From Candidatus Zixiibacteriota bacterium (GTDB taxonomy: Bacteria > Zixibacteria > MSB-5A5 > UBA10806), in contig CP070742.1 of NCBI GenBank assembly GCA_020348065.1, positions 1,686,996 to 1,750,995 of the forward strand: a DNA stretch of 64,000 bases, read 5' to 3'. The position numbers and the translations under genes were made by a program. Numbering within the stretch: the stretch's first letter is position 1; every line of letters starts with the position of its first letter. A model generated the notes under the pieces. That model did no database searches. It saw only the letters and a list, made by a program, of their open reading frames with translations, and was not told where the DNA came from. Positions 44,965-54,623 of this stretch are shown here, piece after piece.

Positions 44965-45594
44965 TTGGTAACCGTAATTGTCGTGGCGGCTATCGGGTAT
45001 GTTCTGGGATCTATTCCCACGGGGATCTGGCTTGGAAAACTTGTCAGGGGGATCGATTTGCGAGAACACGGTTCGAAATCTATGGGTGCCACCAACGTTT
45101 TTCGGGTGTTGGGCTGGAAACTGGCCGTTGTCGCCTTAATTATCGATGTCGCCAAGGGTTTCCTCGCCGCTTTCGCAGGTTCGCGAATCAATCTCGGAGA
45201 TATCGCCATGACATCATATCAACTGGCCCTGATCGGCGGGATCGCGGCGGTGGCGGGCCATCTTTTTCCGTTGTTCGCGAACTTCAAGGGCGGTAAGGGG
45301 ATCGCCACCGGCGCCGGCCTGCTTCTATTTCTGGCGCCGTTGGAGTTGGGATTCGCAGTTCTGGTTTTTATTCTGACCGTCTTGATATGCAGATACGTTT
45401 CGCTGGGCTCGCTTCTGGCGGCTACGTTTTTCGCAGTCTCTATTATCCTCGAGCGTTTTTACCTCCGATATCCCCACGGTGGTGAGATGGTTGCATTCGC
45501 AATCTTGATATTTGTTTTAGTATTAATGACTCATCGCTCCAATATAAAAAGGCTGATGGAGGGCAACGAAAATAGATTCGGCGCGAAAAAATGA
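44965..45594 (+). CDS. plsY: Glycerol-3-phosphate acyltransferase PlsY
   Basis: This 209-residue membrane protein transfers acyl groups from acyl phosphate to glycerol-3-phosphate, the first step of phospholipid synthesis. Conserved motifs are GYVLGSIPTGIWLGKL, DLREHGSKSMGATNVFRVLG and AGHLFPLFANFKGGKGIATGAG. Several transmembrane segments span the chain. The start is TTG one base after the der stop. Its 3' end overlaps pyk by 4 bp (ATGA). The product of gpsA, two genes on, supplies its substrate. Confidence 0.95.
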   Translation: MVTVIVVAAIGYVLGSIPTGIWLGKLVRGIDLREHGSKSMGATNVFRVLGWKLAVVALIIDVAKGFLAAFAGSRINLGDIAMTSYQLALIGGIAAVAGHLFPLFANFKGGKGIATGAGLLLFLAPLELGFAVLVFILTVLICRYVSLGSLLAATFFAVSIILERFYLRYPHGGEMVAFAILIFVLVLMTHRSNIKRLMEGNENRFGAKK

Positions 45595-47003
45595 AAAAAA
45601 ATATCGCCACTAAAATAATAGCCACCCTGGGACCGGCATCATCATCGAAATCGATAATAAAAAAACTTGCCGAAACCGGCGTTGATATTTTCCGCCTGAA
45701 TCTCTCTCACGGCGATTTTGCATCGCATGATCTATTGATAAAAAATATAAGGGGAGCTTCAAGGGAGCTTAAAATCCGTACCGGCATAATGATCGATATT
45801 CCCGGACCTAAAATCAGGATCGGAAAATTATCCAAGGATCCTTTCGTCTTAAAGAGGGGAGAGAGGATCTATCTGAAAAGCGCGGCTGTTGCCGGGAATG
45901 AGAATTTTATCCCGGTCGATTTTCGTGATATTCATAAAATCGTCCAGGAGGGCACAAGTATTTTTATAAATGACGGGGCTGTAAAATTAATCGTAAAAAA
46001 GATTTCAAATCATATCGTGGAATGCAGAGTGGATATCGGGGGGGAGATAGGATCGCGAAAGGGAATAAATATCCCCGGGGGAAAATTCGCCGCCAGCGCA
46101 ATTACCGGTCATGATAAGGAATGCGTGAAATTCGGTATAGAACATAATGTTGATTTCTTCGCCATGTCGTTCGTACGCAAGGCTGCCGATCTGGAAACGC
46201 TGAGGCGATTGGTTAAAAGGGAAAAAGGGAGCCAGTTTTTAATCTCGAAGATTGAGAAACCCGAGGCCATCGATGATTTCGATAATATATTATCTGAAAC
46301 CGACGGGATAATGCTGGCCCGGGGCGATCTTGGCATTGAAATCCCTATCGAAAAAGTTCCCATAGTCCAAAAGCGGTTACTTGCAAAATGCAATTACGCT
46401 GGAGTGCCGGTGATAACGGCGACTCAAGTCCTTGATTCAATGGTAAAAAATCCTCGTCCAACTCGCGCCGAGGCCGCCGATGCCGCCAACGCGATTCTGG
46501 ATAAAACCGATGCTCTGATGCTGTCGCAGGAAACGGCAATCGGAAAATATCCGGTCGAAACTGTCAGGACTTTGCGCAATATAATTTACGAAGCGGAAAA
46601 GATATTGGAGCCGGGAGGACGTTATGAGAGTTATCAAAATCCGACTATCGCCGATAGTGTTGCGAGATCCGTGGTCGAGACTGCAAGAGATCTCAACATA
46701 AAAACCATAGTAACGCCAACAAGAAGCGGTCATACTGCGCGGCTAATATCCAGATATAGACCCGGGGCGAGAATCCTGGCTATATCAGACAGTCAAAAAG
46801 CGGTAAATGATCTGACGCTGTCATGGGGTGTTGATTCGATCCTGATGGATCACCGTCTGGATCTAGCGGTATTGATAAATAAAGTTCGGAATTTGCTTCT
46901 GAAAGAAAAGTATGCCGGTTCCGGAGAGAAATTCATAATAACGTCCGGTTCTCCGCTTTCAGAAGCGGGTGAAACCAACGTTATGCTGGTGGAGACCGTA
47001 TGA
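45591..47003 (+). CDS. pyk: Pyruvate kinase
   Basis: This 470-residue glycolytic enzyme converts phosphoenolpyruvate and ADP to pyruvate and ATP. Signatures are TKIIATLGPASSS, FRLNLSHGDFASH, and DIPGPKIRIGKL. FLISKIEKPEAIDDFD carries the catalytic lysine, followed by IMLARGDLGIEIPIEKVP, VITATQVLDSM and RPTRAEAADAANAILD. The C-terminal allosteric domain follows (TPTRSGHTARLIS). It overlaps both neighbours by ATGA, so the cluster is translationally coupled. Confidence 0.97.
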   Translation: MKKNIATKIIATLGPASSSKSIIKKLAETGVDIFRLNLSHGDFASHDLLIKNIRGASRELKIRTGIMIDIPGPKIRIGKLSKDPFVLKRGERIYLKSAAVAGNENFIPVDFRDIHKIVQEGTSIFINDGAVKLIVKKISNHIVECRVDIGGEIGSRKGINIPGGKFAASAITGHDKECVKFGIEHNVDFFAMSFVRKAADLETLRRLVKREKGSQFLISKIEKPEAIDDFDNILSETDGIMLARGDLGIEIPIEKVPIVQKRLLAKCNYAGVPVITATQVLDSMVKNPRPTRAEAADAANAILDKTDALMLSQETAIGKYPVETVRTLRNIIYEAEKILEPGGRYESYQNPTIADSVARSVVETARDLNIKTIVTPTRSGHTARLISRYRPGARILAISDSQKAVNDLTLSWGVDSILMDHRLDLAVLINKVRNLLLKEKYAGSGEKFIITSGSPLSEAGETNVMLVETV

Positions 47004-48016
47004 GCGGAATTAAAACCGCGATTCTGGGCGCCGGAAGCTGGGGAATCGCCATTGCAAATCTTTTGAAGAAGAACTCATATGATATCTCCATGTGGGAATT
47101 TGATCTCGAGGCCTGCGGCTATTTGCAGAAAAATCGTGAGCTTCCCGCCAAACTTCCGGGAATCAAAATCGAAAAATCTATTTTAATTACCAATAACTTA
47201 GCAGAAGCCATTGAATCGGCCGATTACGTTTTCTGCGCGATTCCCGCCCAGTATCTTCGTTCGGCGCTGGTAAGACAGCCTCTATTGAAAACCGGGGCGA
47301 AACCGGTCTATGTTAACCTGGCCAAAGGGATAGAAGTAGGTTCGCTGAAAAGAATGTCTGAAGTAATCGGTGAAAGGGTTCCCGTTGAAATAAGGTCTGG
47401 AATCTGTACCTTATCCGGACCGTCTCACGCCGAAGAGGTCGCGCGCGATATTCCCACCGCCGTAACCGTAGCATCGGATAATATCGAGATCGCTGAAAAA
47501 GTGCAAAACCTGTTTCTCACTCCTAATTTCCGGGTATATACCACCAATGATCTAGTGGGTGTCGAATTGGCCGGATCTCTGAAAAATGTTATCGCGTTGG
47601 CCGCAGGTATGCTTGATGGATTAGGTTTGGGCGATAATACTCGCGGAGCTCTTATCACCCGCGGACTGGCCGAGATTGTTCGCCTGGGCGTAAAATTGGG
47701 GGCCGATCCTCTTACATTTTCCGGATTAGCGGGCATCGGCGATCTCGTAACCACATGTCTTTCAAAACATTCCAGGAATCGCTTTGTTGGAGACCGGATC
47801 GGGCGCGGGAAAAAGCTCGAGGATATCTTATCGGGAATGTCGATGGTAGCCGAAGGCGTGGAAACAACCAAATCTGCCAGGGAACTGGCTTTAGATAACA
47901 ACATCGAAATGCCGATAACTTTCGAAGTTTATAAGACGCTTTTTGAGAATAAGTCACCTCGAAGGGCGATTAGCGATCTAATGGGACGCGACCAGAAACA
48001 GGAAAAATGGGATTGA
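47000..48016 (+). CDS. gpsA: Glycerol-3-phosphate dehydrogenase [NAD(P)+]
   Basis: This 338-residue cytosolic enzyme reduces dihydroxyacetone phosphate to glycerol-3-phosphate. The Rossmann motif is AILGAGSWGIAIANLL. Other conserved parts are FCAIPAQYLR, NLAKGIEVGSL, LSGPSHAEEVARDIPTAVTVAS and VELAGSLKNVIALAAGMLDGLGLGDNTRGALITRGLAE with the catalytic Lys. GIGDLVTTCLSKHSRNRFVG follows. It supplies PlsY, two genes upstream, with substrate. The ATG overlaps the pyk stop by 4 bp. Confidence 0.97.
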   Translation: MSGIKTAILGAGSWGIAIANLLKKNSYDISMWEFDLEACGYLQKNRELPAKLPGIKIEKSILITNNLAEAIESADYVFCAIPAQYLRSALVRQPLLKTGAKPVYVNLAKGIEVGSLKRMSEVIGERVPVEIRSGICTLSGPSHAEEVARDIPTAVTVASDNIEIAEKVQNLFLTPNFRVYTTNDLVGVELAGSLKNVIALAAGMLDGLGLGDNTRGALITRGLAEIVRLGVKLGADPLTFSGLAGIGDLVTTCLSKHSRNRFVGDRIGRGKKLEDILSGMSMVAEGVETTKSARELALDNNIEMPITFEVYKTLFENKSPRRAISDLMGRDQKQEKWD

Positions 48017-48119
48017 TTTCCAAACTCTGTTGAAATATTCCTTGCACTACAAAGAAATTTCGGCATATTTTGATATTTTGGCAAGTATAACTTGATGAAA
48101 GCTTTGAAGGTAAATTGCG

Positions 48120-48383
48120 ATGGCTCAAAAAGGAAAATCAATACAGAAGTTGAACTTTGAAGAGGCCATGGAAAAGCTCGAAAAAATCGTTGAGAATCTC
48201 GAATCCGGGGAACTTTCCCTTGAGGATTCGGTGAAATCGTTTGAGGAAGGTATCGAGCTTTCCAAGCTGTGTAAGAAGAAGCTCGAAAGCGCCGAAAATC
48301 GCGTGAAGAAGATCGTGGAAAGGTCCGAGGGCGATCTGGACTTTGAGCTTTTTGACGAACCCGAAGGAGAAACCAATGAGTAA
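48120..48383 (+). CDS. xseB: Exodeoxyribonuclease VII small subunit
   Basis: This 87-residue helical protein matches XseB: LNFEEAMEKLEKIVENLESGELSLEDSVKSFEEGIELSKLCKKKLESAE. The acidic C-terminus is longer than in some relatives. It pairs with XseA, encoded at 23421-24656. Its 3' end overlaps dxs by 8 bp. In other bacteria xseB-ispA-dxs clusters are common; ispA is absent between them here. Confidence 0.93.
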   Translation: MAQKGKSIQKLNFEEAMEKLEKIVENLESGELSLEDSVKSFEEGIELSKLCKKKLESAENRVKKIVERSEGDLDFELFDEPEGETNE

Positions 48384-50280
48384 GTTGCTTCAATCGGTAG
48401 ACACCCCTGGGGATTTGAAGAAATTAAAAATAGAGGACTTGTCTGTATTGGCATCGGAAATCAGGGAACTGATAATCGATGTCGTTTCTCATAACGGCGG
48501 TCATCTGGGGCCGAATCTCGGCGCGGTGGAATTCACTATCGCTTTGCATTATGTATTCAATTCGCCGCAGGATATAATGATTTATGATGTCAGTCACCAG
48601 AGTTATACTCACAAAATACTCACCGGCCGCAGAGATAGATTTCATACTATACGGACCGCCGGGGGATTATCCGGGTTCGCCAACCGGGAAGAATCGGAAT
48701 ATGATTCATTCGGCGCCGGGCATGCCTGTACCGCACTTTCCGCGGCTCTTGGTTTCGCCGCCGCCCGTGATTTGAAAGGCGAGGACAACAAGGTTATCGC
48801 TGTGGTCGGGGATGGTTCCCTTACCGGCGGCATGGCCCGGGAAGGACTCAACCATATCGGCGCTTCCGGACGGGATATGCTCGTGCTTTTGAACGACAAT
48901 AAAATGTCTATTTCCCGAAACGTCGGCGCCATCGCCAAATACCTGACCGATGTGCTGTCGGACGAGCCCTATAACAAGCTTAAAAACGAAATCTGGAAAC
49001 TCACCGGCCTGCTTCCCAAATACGAAACCCTCAGAAAAGCCGTGGCCTCTGTCGAGGAATCGCTGAAAGGTATGATGGTTCCGGGGATGATATTCGAAAA
49101 ATTCGGGCTCAGATATTTCGGCCCCATCGACGGGCACAATATAAAGTTGCTCGTTAAGACCTTGAGCCAGATTAAAAAGCTCCCCGGCCCCAAAATTCTG
49201 CACATCCTTACCGTCAAAGGCAAGGGGTATAAGTTCGCCGAGGAGGATACCTATCGACTCCACGGGGTATCGAAATTCGACAAATTAACGGGCAAGTCGT
49301 TGTCATTAAGGAAGTCTCTTCCGTATACCCAGGTATTTGGCGAGGTAATGACGCATCTCGGGGGGATAGATAATAGAATCTGCGCTATTACGGCCGCCAT
49401 GTCGAGCGGAACCGGCCTGGCGGAATTCGCCGAGAAATTTCCCGAACGCTTTTTTGACGTCGGTATCGCCGAACAGCACGCCGTAACCTTCGCCGGCGGC
49501 TTGGCGGCAAAAGGTCTTAAGCCCTTTTTCGCGGTTTATTCGTCATTTTTACAAAGAGGTTTCGACCAGCTCTTGCATGATGTGGCTCTGCAGAATCTTC
49601 CTGTGGTCTTCTGCCTGGATAGGGCCGGGCTTGTGGGAGATGACGGCCCGACACACCACGGTGCATTCGATATCTCGTACCTCAGGGCTATCCCGAATGT
49701 TGTGATTATAGCTCCCAAAGACGGTCGGGAGTTGCGCGATTCGCTTTTCTGGGCCTCGTCATACGATAAGGGGCCGGTTGTCATACGTTATCCCCGCGCC
49801 TCCGTGCCGGAAGAAAATGTCGACCTCGGCTCCAGACCGTTTAAGACCGGTTCCTGGGAAATAGTGAGAGACGGCGGCGATATCGCCATCCTCGCCGTTG
49901 GTTCTATGGTGTTTAATGCCTGGAGGGCCGCTGATATTCTTGATAAAGATCGAATAAATTGCCGCGTGGTAAATTGCAGGTTCGTTTCTCCCATGGACGA
50001 GGAAGTGTTTGAGGATACGGCCGGGAAATTCGATAATATTGTAACGGTTTGTGAAAACAGCTTAAGGGGCGGGTTCGGCGAAGGCGCGGTTCATTGGGCG
50101 TCCGAAAGGGGATACAAAAATAACTTTAAAACTATCGGAATTCCCGATAAATTCATCGAACACGGCAACCGAGATCTGCTTTTAAGAAAGCTTAAACTGG
50201 ATCCGGAAGGTATTGCCGTCTCAATCCTGGAGATGACACAAATCGGGAAAACCAGAACTGGAGCGCGAAAGAAAAATTGA
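48376..50280 (+). CDS. dxs: 1-deoxy-D-xylulose-5-phosphate synthase
   Basis: This 634-residue thiamine-diphosphate enzyme catalyses the first step of the MEP isoprenoid pathway from pyruvate and glyceraldehyde-3-phosphate. The ATG at 48376 follows AAGGAGA (48364-48370); an in-frame TTG 33 bp upstream is less likely. Motifs are HNGGHLGPNLGAVEFTIALHYVF, FGAGHACTALSAALG and VGDGSLTGGMAREGLNHIG with the ThDP-binding GDG...N pattern. FFDVGIAEQHAVTFAGGLA and RYPRASVPE follow. The start overlaps xseB by 8 bp. Confidence 0.97.
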   Translation: MSKLLQSVDTPGDLKKLKIEDLSVLASEIRELIIDVVSHNGGHLGPNLGAVEFTIALHYVFNSPQDIMIYDVSHQSYTHKILTGRRDRFHTIRTAGGLSGFANREESEYDSFGAGHACTALSAALGFAAARDLKGEDNKVIAVVGDGSLTGGMAREGLNHIGASGRDMLVLLNDNKMSISRNVGAIAKYLTDVLSDEPYNKLKNEIWKLTGLLPKYETLRKAVASVEESLKGMMVPGMIFEKFGLRYFGPIDGHNIKLLVKTLSQIKKLPGPKILHILTVKGKGYKFAEEDTYRLHGVSKFDKLTGKSLSLRKSLPYTQVFGEVMTHLGGIDNRICAITAAMSSGTGLAEFAEKFPERFFDVGIAEQHAVTFAGGLAAKGLKPFFAVYSSFLQRGFDQLLHDVALQNLPVVFCLDRAGLVGDDGPTHHGAFDISYLRAIPNVVIIAPKDGRELRDSLFWASSYDKGPVVIRYPRASVPEENVDLGSRPFKTGSWEIVRDGGDIAILAVGSMVFNAWRAADILDKDRINCRVVNCRFVSPMDEEVFEDTAGKFDNIVTVCENSLRGGFGEGAVHWASERGYKNNFKTIGIPDKFIEHGNRDLLLRKLKLDPEGIAVSILEMTQIGKTRTGARKKN

Positions 50281-51143
50281 AGCGATTCGGAATAATAGGT
50301 CATCTTGACCGTCCTCATATAATAAAAATTACAAAGACAATAATCGGCTGGTCGGAGGATAATGGTGTTGAATGCCGAATTTGTTCTGATCTGGCCCATC
50401 TTGCGGGTTTTGAGGATATTTCGTCCGGCCTGGATGAAATCTGGAAATGCAGTGATGTTATTATAAGCCTGGGAGGTGACGGCTCCATGCTTTCATCCGC
50501 GCGGGTCGCCGGCCCTCATGATATCCCCGTTCTCGGAATAAATCTCGGCGGCCTGGGTTTCTTAACGGAGATTTCCGAAAACCGGTTATACGAATCGCTG
50601 GAACGGCTTAAAAGCGATGATTTTGAAATTGAAGAAAGGATGATGCTCGAGGCCGTGGTTCCCGATCTGGATGACGGTTCTCATTTTGCCTTGAACGATG
50701 TTGTCTTCGATCATGGGTACGCCAGCAATCTGGCGAAATTGGATCTCTACTCCAACGATCACTATGTTTGTTCCTATGATGCCGACGGCATCATTATATC
50801 CAGCCCTACCGGTTCGACCGCCTATTCTCTTTCCGCCGGAGGCCCGATTATGAATCCCCTGATGGATGCCTTGATTGTCAATCCTATTTCGCCCCATACG
50901 CTTACCTTGAGACCCATAGTCTTTCCCTCGACGGACAAGATAACAGTTAGAGCCGTAGGCAAAGGCCGAAAAATCAGGATTTCCACCGACGGCCGTATTC
51001 TGGGCAACCTCGAATACGAGCAAACCTCCAGCGTCAGAAAATCAAACCATAGATTGAAACTCGTAAAATTTAACGGCGATTCGTTTTATGAAATACTCCG
51101 CAAAAAACTCCACTGGGGCGCAAGACCGTTGTTGAATTCGTAA
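50277..51143 (+). CDS. nadK: NAD kinase
   Basis: This 288-residue kinase phosphorylates NAD to NADP. It carries SLGGDGSMLSSARV (the GGDG active-site motif), VLGINLGGLGFLTEI, and ALNDVVFDHGYASNL. SYDADGIIISSPTGSTAYSLSAGGPIMNP is the substrate-binding block, followed by LTLRPIVFP. The start is TTG, overlapping the dxs stop as TTGA. The start of recN overlaps its stop by one base. Confidence 0.95.
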   Translation: MKRFGIIGHLDRPHIIKITKTIIGWSEDNGVECRICSDLAHLAGFEDISSGLDEIWKCSDVIISLGGDGSMLSSARVAGPHDIPVLGINLGGLGFLTEISENRLYESLERLKSDDFEIEERMMLEAVVPDLDDGSHFALNDVVFDHGYASNLAKLDLYSNDHYVCSYDADGIIISSPTGSTAYSLSAGGPIMNPLMDALIVNPISPHTLTLRPIVFPSTDKITVRAVGKGRKIRISTDGRILGNLEYEQTSSVRKSNHRLKLVKFNGDSFYEILRKKLHWGARPLLNS

Positions 51144-52846
51144 TGCTGAATCGATTGCGAATTAAAAACTTCGCTCTCATAGATGAACTCGAAGTCAGGT
51201 TCGGCCCGGGCCTTAATATCTTAACCGGCGCCACCGGGGCGGGGAAATCGATTATCGTCAGCGCCATAGAACTTGCCGCCGGCAACAGAGGCTCGGATGA
51301 GATAATACGCACCGGCAAAGATTCGGCCGTGGTGGAGGCCGAGTTCGGGATTGAAAAAAAAGACGATTTTTTTAAGGGCGAATTAGATGAATTCAACGCT
51401 GATAATGGACTGGTTACATTTAAACGGGAATATAAAAAAGCGGGCGGCGGAAGAGCTTATATTGGCCGAAAACGGGTAAACCTCTCAACTTTAAAAAAAA
51501 TATCCAGATATCTTATTTCCGTTCTCGGACAACATTCACATCAAAGATTGCTCGATTCCTCGACGCATATAAATTATCTGGATAATTTTGCGAACCATCA
51601 GGAAGACCTGTCCGGATTGAAAAAACTCTATGGAGAGGTTATATTGTTGAAGGATAAATTATCATATGCGAAGCGAAATATGCTTGAGATTAACGATAGA
51701 ATCGAGCTGCTGAAATTCCAGATATCCGAAATCGAAAAGGCGAATTTAAAGCAAAACGAAGAGGAATCGTTAAAAGCGGAAAAAAGACTTCTGGAAAATT
51801 CCCGGGCAATAAAGGAATCCGGCGAGACGGCCGTATCGATACTACTGGAGTCCGAGGATTCCGTCATAGAAAGGGTAGGGGAAACCGAAAAAATCCTGAG
51901 GGCCTCCTTAGCTGGCCAGGTGGCGTCTGAGGATATACTGGGAATGATAAGCTCTGCGGCCGATTCGATTAACGAAGCCGCCATCAAAATCAGGAATTTT
52001 ATCGATGGGGTCGAAGATAATCCCGGACGACTCGAGGAGGTAAACTCCAGGCTTCATGAAATCTTCAGGCTTAAGAAGAAATACGAATATGATGTTTCCG
52101 GAATATTGGATTATCTGGAGAAATCGAAAAAAGAGCTCGCCAATCTACGGACACAGACCGATGATCCGGAGTCAATCCGCCAATCTCTGGATAAAAAAAT
52201 GGCAGAAATGAACGATCTCGCTCGAAAAATATCTAAAATGCGCCAGGCGGCAAAAGTAAAGCTGGAGAAATCAGTATCGGAAAATCTATCCCGAATGGGC
52301 ATGCAGAAGGCCCAGTTTGTAATTGATATTTCCTGTGAAAAGGATGACGACGGCATTTACAGCCTGGGAGGAGAGAATTTATCCGGCGATTCATCCGGAT
52401 TTGATATGGTGGAATTTTTATTTTGCGTCAATCCCGGAGAAGGATTGAAACCGCTAGCCAGAATAGCGTCCGGAGGCGAAATCTCCCGGGTAATGCTTGC
52501 GATGAAAAACGCCTTTATGGATAAATCCGAAGGGGGATGCGAGATTTTTGATGAAATCGATGTTGGAATATCGGGAGAGGCGGCCTCAATGGTAGCTGAC
52601 CAATTGAAACTGCTTTCCAATAATCGTCAGGTTATCTGCATAACCCACCTGCATCAGATCGCCTCGGCGGCGGATCATCACTTCAAGGTATTTAAAAAGA
52701 AAGTCAGGGGACGCTCGGTCACCATGATTGAAGAGTTGAAATCGGAGGATCGCGTCCGGGAGATCGCTTCCCTGTTATCCGGGAAATCGATAACGAAGCA
52801 GGCTATTGAGGGCGCCCGGGAAATATTAGACAATTCGGGTCATTGA
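51143..52846 (+). CDS. recN: DNA repair protein RecN
   Basis: This 567-residue SMC-like protein acts in double-strand-break repair. It has an N-terminal ATPase half with the P-loop TGATGAGKS (residues 28-36) and a central pair of antiparallel coiled coils (about 150-380). The C-terminal half has the ABC signature [18 protein letters not shown], Walker [16 protein letters not shown] and the H-loop [14 protein letters not shown]. Length and order are normal. It overlaps nadK by one base and the next gene by four (TTGA). Confidence 0.96.
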   Translation: MLNRLRIKNFALIDELEVRFGPGLNILTGATGAGKSIIVSAIELAAGNRGSDEIIRTGKDSAVVEAEFGIEKKDDFFKGELDEFNADNGLVTFKREYKKAGGGRAYIGRKRVNLSTLKKISRYLISVLGQHSHQRLLDSSTHINYLDNFANHQEDLSGLKKLYGEVILLKDKLSYAKRNMLEINDRIELLKFQISEIEKANLKQNEEESLKAEKRLLENSRAIKESGETAVSILLESEDSVIERVGETEKILRASLAGQVASEDILGMISSAADSINEAAIKIRNFIDGVEDNPGRLEEVNSRLHEIFRLKKKYEYDVSGILDYLEKSKKELANLRTQTDDPESIRQSLDKKMAEMNDLARKISKMRQAAKVKLEKSVSENLSRMGMQKAQFVIDISCEKDDDGIYSLGGENLSGDSSGFDMVEFLFCVNPGEGLKPLARIASGGEISRVMLAMKNAFMDKSEGGCEIFDEIDVGISGEAASMVADQLKLLSNNRQVICITHLHQIASAADHHFKVFKKKVRGRSVTMIEELKSEDRVREIASLLSGKSITKQAIEGAREILDNSGH

Positions 52847-53412
52847 GTGTCAAAATGGCGTCGTTATTGAAATTTATTCCGAATTCGCTGTCGCTTTTAA
52901 GAATTCTGCTGCTGTTCCCCTTAATATATAACATCAAAATTGACAATATCGTACAGGTCATAATCTTTTCGATTCTGATGCTTGCCAGCGATTATCTGGA
53001 CGGTTTTCTGGCGCGCAAATGGAAGGCCACGTCGATAACCGGGCGGGTTCTGGATCCGGTCGCCGATAAAGTCTGTATCATCGCGGTGGGAATTTCCCTG
53101 GTCGTTTTCAGCGGATTTCCATTATTGCTTCTAATCGCTCTCGCTTTGAGAGACCTGATCATACTTTCGGCGGGATTCTTTTCCATCATAAATTTAAAAA
53201 GGATTCCGGAATCCAATATTATAGGAAAAATCACCGTCGGCGCCATATCCGTATGTATGATGGCTTTTTTATTTGACATTGAATTTTTAAAACTACCCAT
53301 GATTATAGCCGTCGTTATATTGATGCCGGTCTCTCTCATATCTTACGGCCTGTGGATATATAAAATCTATAAATTCTCGTTGGATAAAATCCCACCGGAT
53401 TTGAATAAATAG
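52843..53412 (+). CDS. pgsA: CDP-alcohol phosphatidyltransferase, probably PgsA
   Basis: This 189-residue membrane enzyme has the complete family motif, [27 protein letters not shown], giving DGxxAR and GxxxDxxxD. Size and five or so membrane helices fit CDP-diacylglycerol-glycerol-3-phosphate 3-phosphatidyltransferase, which makes phosphatidylglycerol phosphate. Other CDP-alcohol transferases share the motif, so the substrate is likely but not proved. The TTG start overlaps the recN TGA as TTGA; an ATG four codons later is an alternative. Confidence 0.8.
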   Translation: MSVKMASLLKFIPNSLSLLRILLLFPLIYNIKIDNIVQVIIFSILMLASDYLDGFLARKWKATSITGRVLDPVADKVCIIAVGISLVVFSGFPLLLLIALALRDLIILSAGFFSIINLKRIPESNIIGKITVGAISVCMMAFLFDIEFLKLPMIIAVVILMPVSLISYGLWIYKIYKFSLDKIPPDLNK

Positions 53413-53563
53413 CTCCGGATTCGTGTATAAAGAGACAGGACATTTTGGCCTGGCTTCGAAAGCTCACAGGATCTAAAAAAAGGCTGACACTCCGGCAAAC
53501 AATATTGAAACAACTTTCGGACCACGGCAGTATACAAAATAGAAAAGACGAGGAGGTTTTAAG

Positions 53564-54193
53564 ATGATGAAGCGTTTAATGGTATTGATTATTGTCGTTT
53601 TTATGGCGATTCCGGTTTACGCCAAAAAGAAAAAAACGGTGGAAATTAAAGATAACACCATAACCGACCTCACTTATAATTGGACCATGAGTTTCCCTGA
53701 TAATTGGAAAGCGAAGTCTCTCAAGGAACCGAATTGCGAAAGAGTTTACCTGACCAAGAGAAACTACTCGGTGAACCAGTACATTCAAACCTACGGAGGC
53801 GATTATACCATACCCACCTTTTCCGTTTTCGCGCAGGAGTTTGGCGGCGATGTTTTCGCTTTTGAAGCCTTGATGAAACGGGCCCTTGATGAACACAGGT
53901 CCGACAATAAATTGATAAGCAAAATGGGAATTCTTAAAGATTGCGATTTTATAACATCGGGAAATGTGATTATCGATTCCTGCAGCGCCCGTCAGATTTA
54001 CGTGAAAAGAAATTATAAGCGGCTTCTGGATGTCAGGGGAGAGCCCAGATATATAAATGATCATGAGGTTCATGAGATCTATTTGGTAAAAGTGGAAAAC
54101 ATGATATATGTCATCCAGGCATATTGCGAACGCGAGTTTTACGAGGCCAACCACGAAGAATTTTTGGCTTTTGTTGAATCCATAAATTTTTGA
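53564..54193 (+). CDS. Exported protein of unknown function
   Basis: This 209-residue protein has a signal peptide (RLMVLIIVVFMAIPVYA). The mature part begins with a basic KKKKTVEIKDNTI and then a beta-rich domain: YNWTMSFPDNWKAKSL, IPTFSVFAQEFGG, SCSARQIYVKRNYKR, VHEIYLVKVENMIYVIQAYCEREFYEANHEEFLAFVESINF. The last part resembles the C-terminal strand-helix of PsbP/DUF1795-type domains (xxYxIxxxxxxxxFxxxxxxFxxxxxSF). That similarity is by pattern only. GAGGAGG precedes the ATG. It is a single-gene unit with its own terminator. Confidence 0.75.
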   Translation: MMKRLMVLIIVVFMAIPVYAKKKKTVEIKDNTITDLTYNWTMSFPDNWKAKSLKEPNCERVYLTKRNYSVNQYIQTYGGDYTIPTFSVFAQEFGGDVFAFEALMKRALDEHRSDNKLISKMGILKDCDFITSGNVIIDSCSARQIYVKRNYKRLLDVRGEPRYINDHEVHEIYLVKVENMIYVIQAYCEREFYEANHEEFLAFVESINF

Positions 54194-54211
54194 TAAATCA
54201 CCGATTCTCAG

Positions 54212-54236
54212 CCTCCCCCGCCGGGGGAGGTTTTTT
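54212..54236 (+). terminator. Rho-independent terminator
   Basis: CCTCCCCC (54212-54219) pairs with GGGGGAGG (54223-54230) around GCC, followed by TTTTTT (54231-54236). It lies 19 bp after the stop of the exported protein. Confidence 0.95.
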
Positions 54237-54289
54237 ATTGACTGAATTCAGATAATTGATTATGATTTCCGAATGAATCGGAGGTTTAC

Positions 54290-54622
54290 ATGTGGATAAT
54301 AAAATACGCCCTGGCCGCCATAGTCCTGCTCGCGGTCATGTATTTTTCTTTCCAGAACGCCCAGGAAACGACTTCCATAAGGCTGTGGAAATACTACTAT
54401 GAGGAGGTACATCTGGTTATGGTCATTTTCGCCTCTTTTGCCGTGGGGGTCGTGTTCTGGTTTCTGGTTTCGATGTATCAGTATTTTAAGGTCACCTCTC
54501 AGGTTTCGGATTTACGGAAGAAGAATAAACAGCTGCTTGATGAAATTAAGTCCCTGAGGAACCTGCCTCTGGAAGAGGTGGCGCCGCAGGATATGGCTGA
54601 AGACGCCGGGGAGAGCCGGTAA
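54290..54622 (+). CDS. lapA: LapA-family membrane protein
   Basis: This 110-residue protein has two transmembrane helices (residues 3-20 and 42-64) separated by a short stretch that includes the family motif FSFQNAQETTSIRLWKYYYEE. A cytoplasmic coil follows (VSDLRKKNKQLLDEIKSL). LapA works with LapB in the control of lipopolysaccharide assembly in E. coli. LapB is encoded one base downstream here, which strengthens the call. Confidence 0.88.
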   Translation: MWIIKYALAAIVLLAVMYFSFQNAQETTSIRLWKYYYEEVHLVMVIFASFAVGVVFWFLVSMYQYFKVTSQVSDLRKKNKQLLDEIKSLRNLPLEEVAPQDMAEDAGESR

Positions 54623-54623
54623 A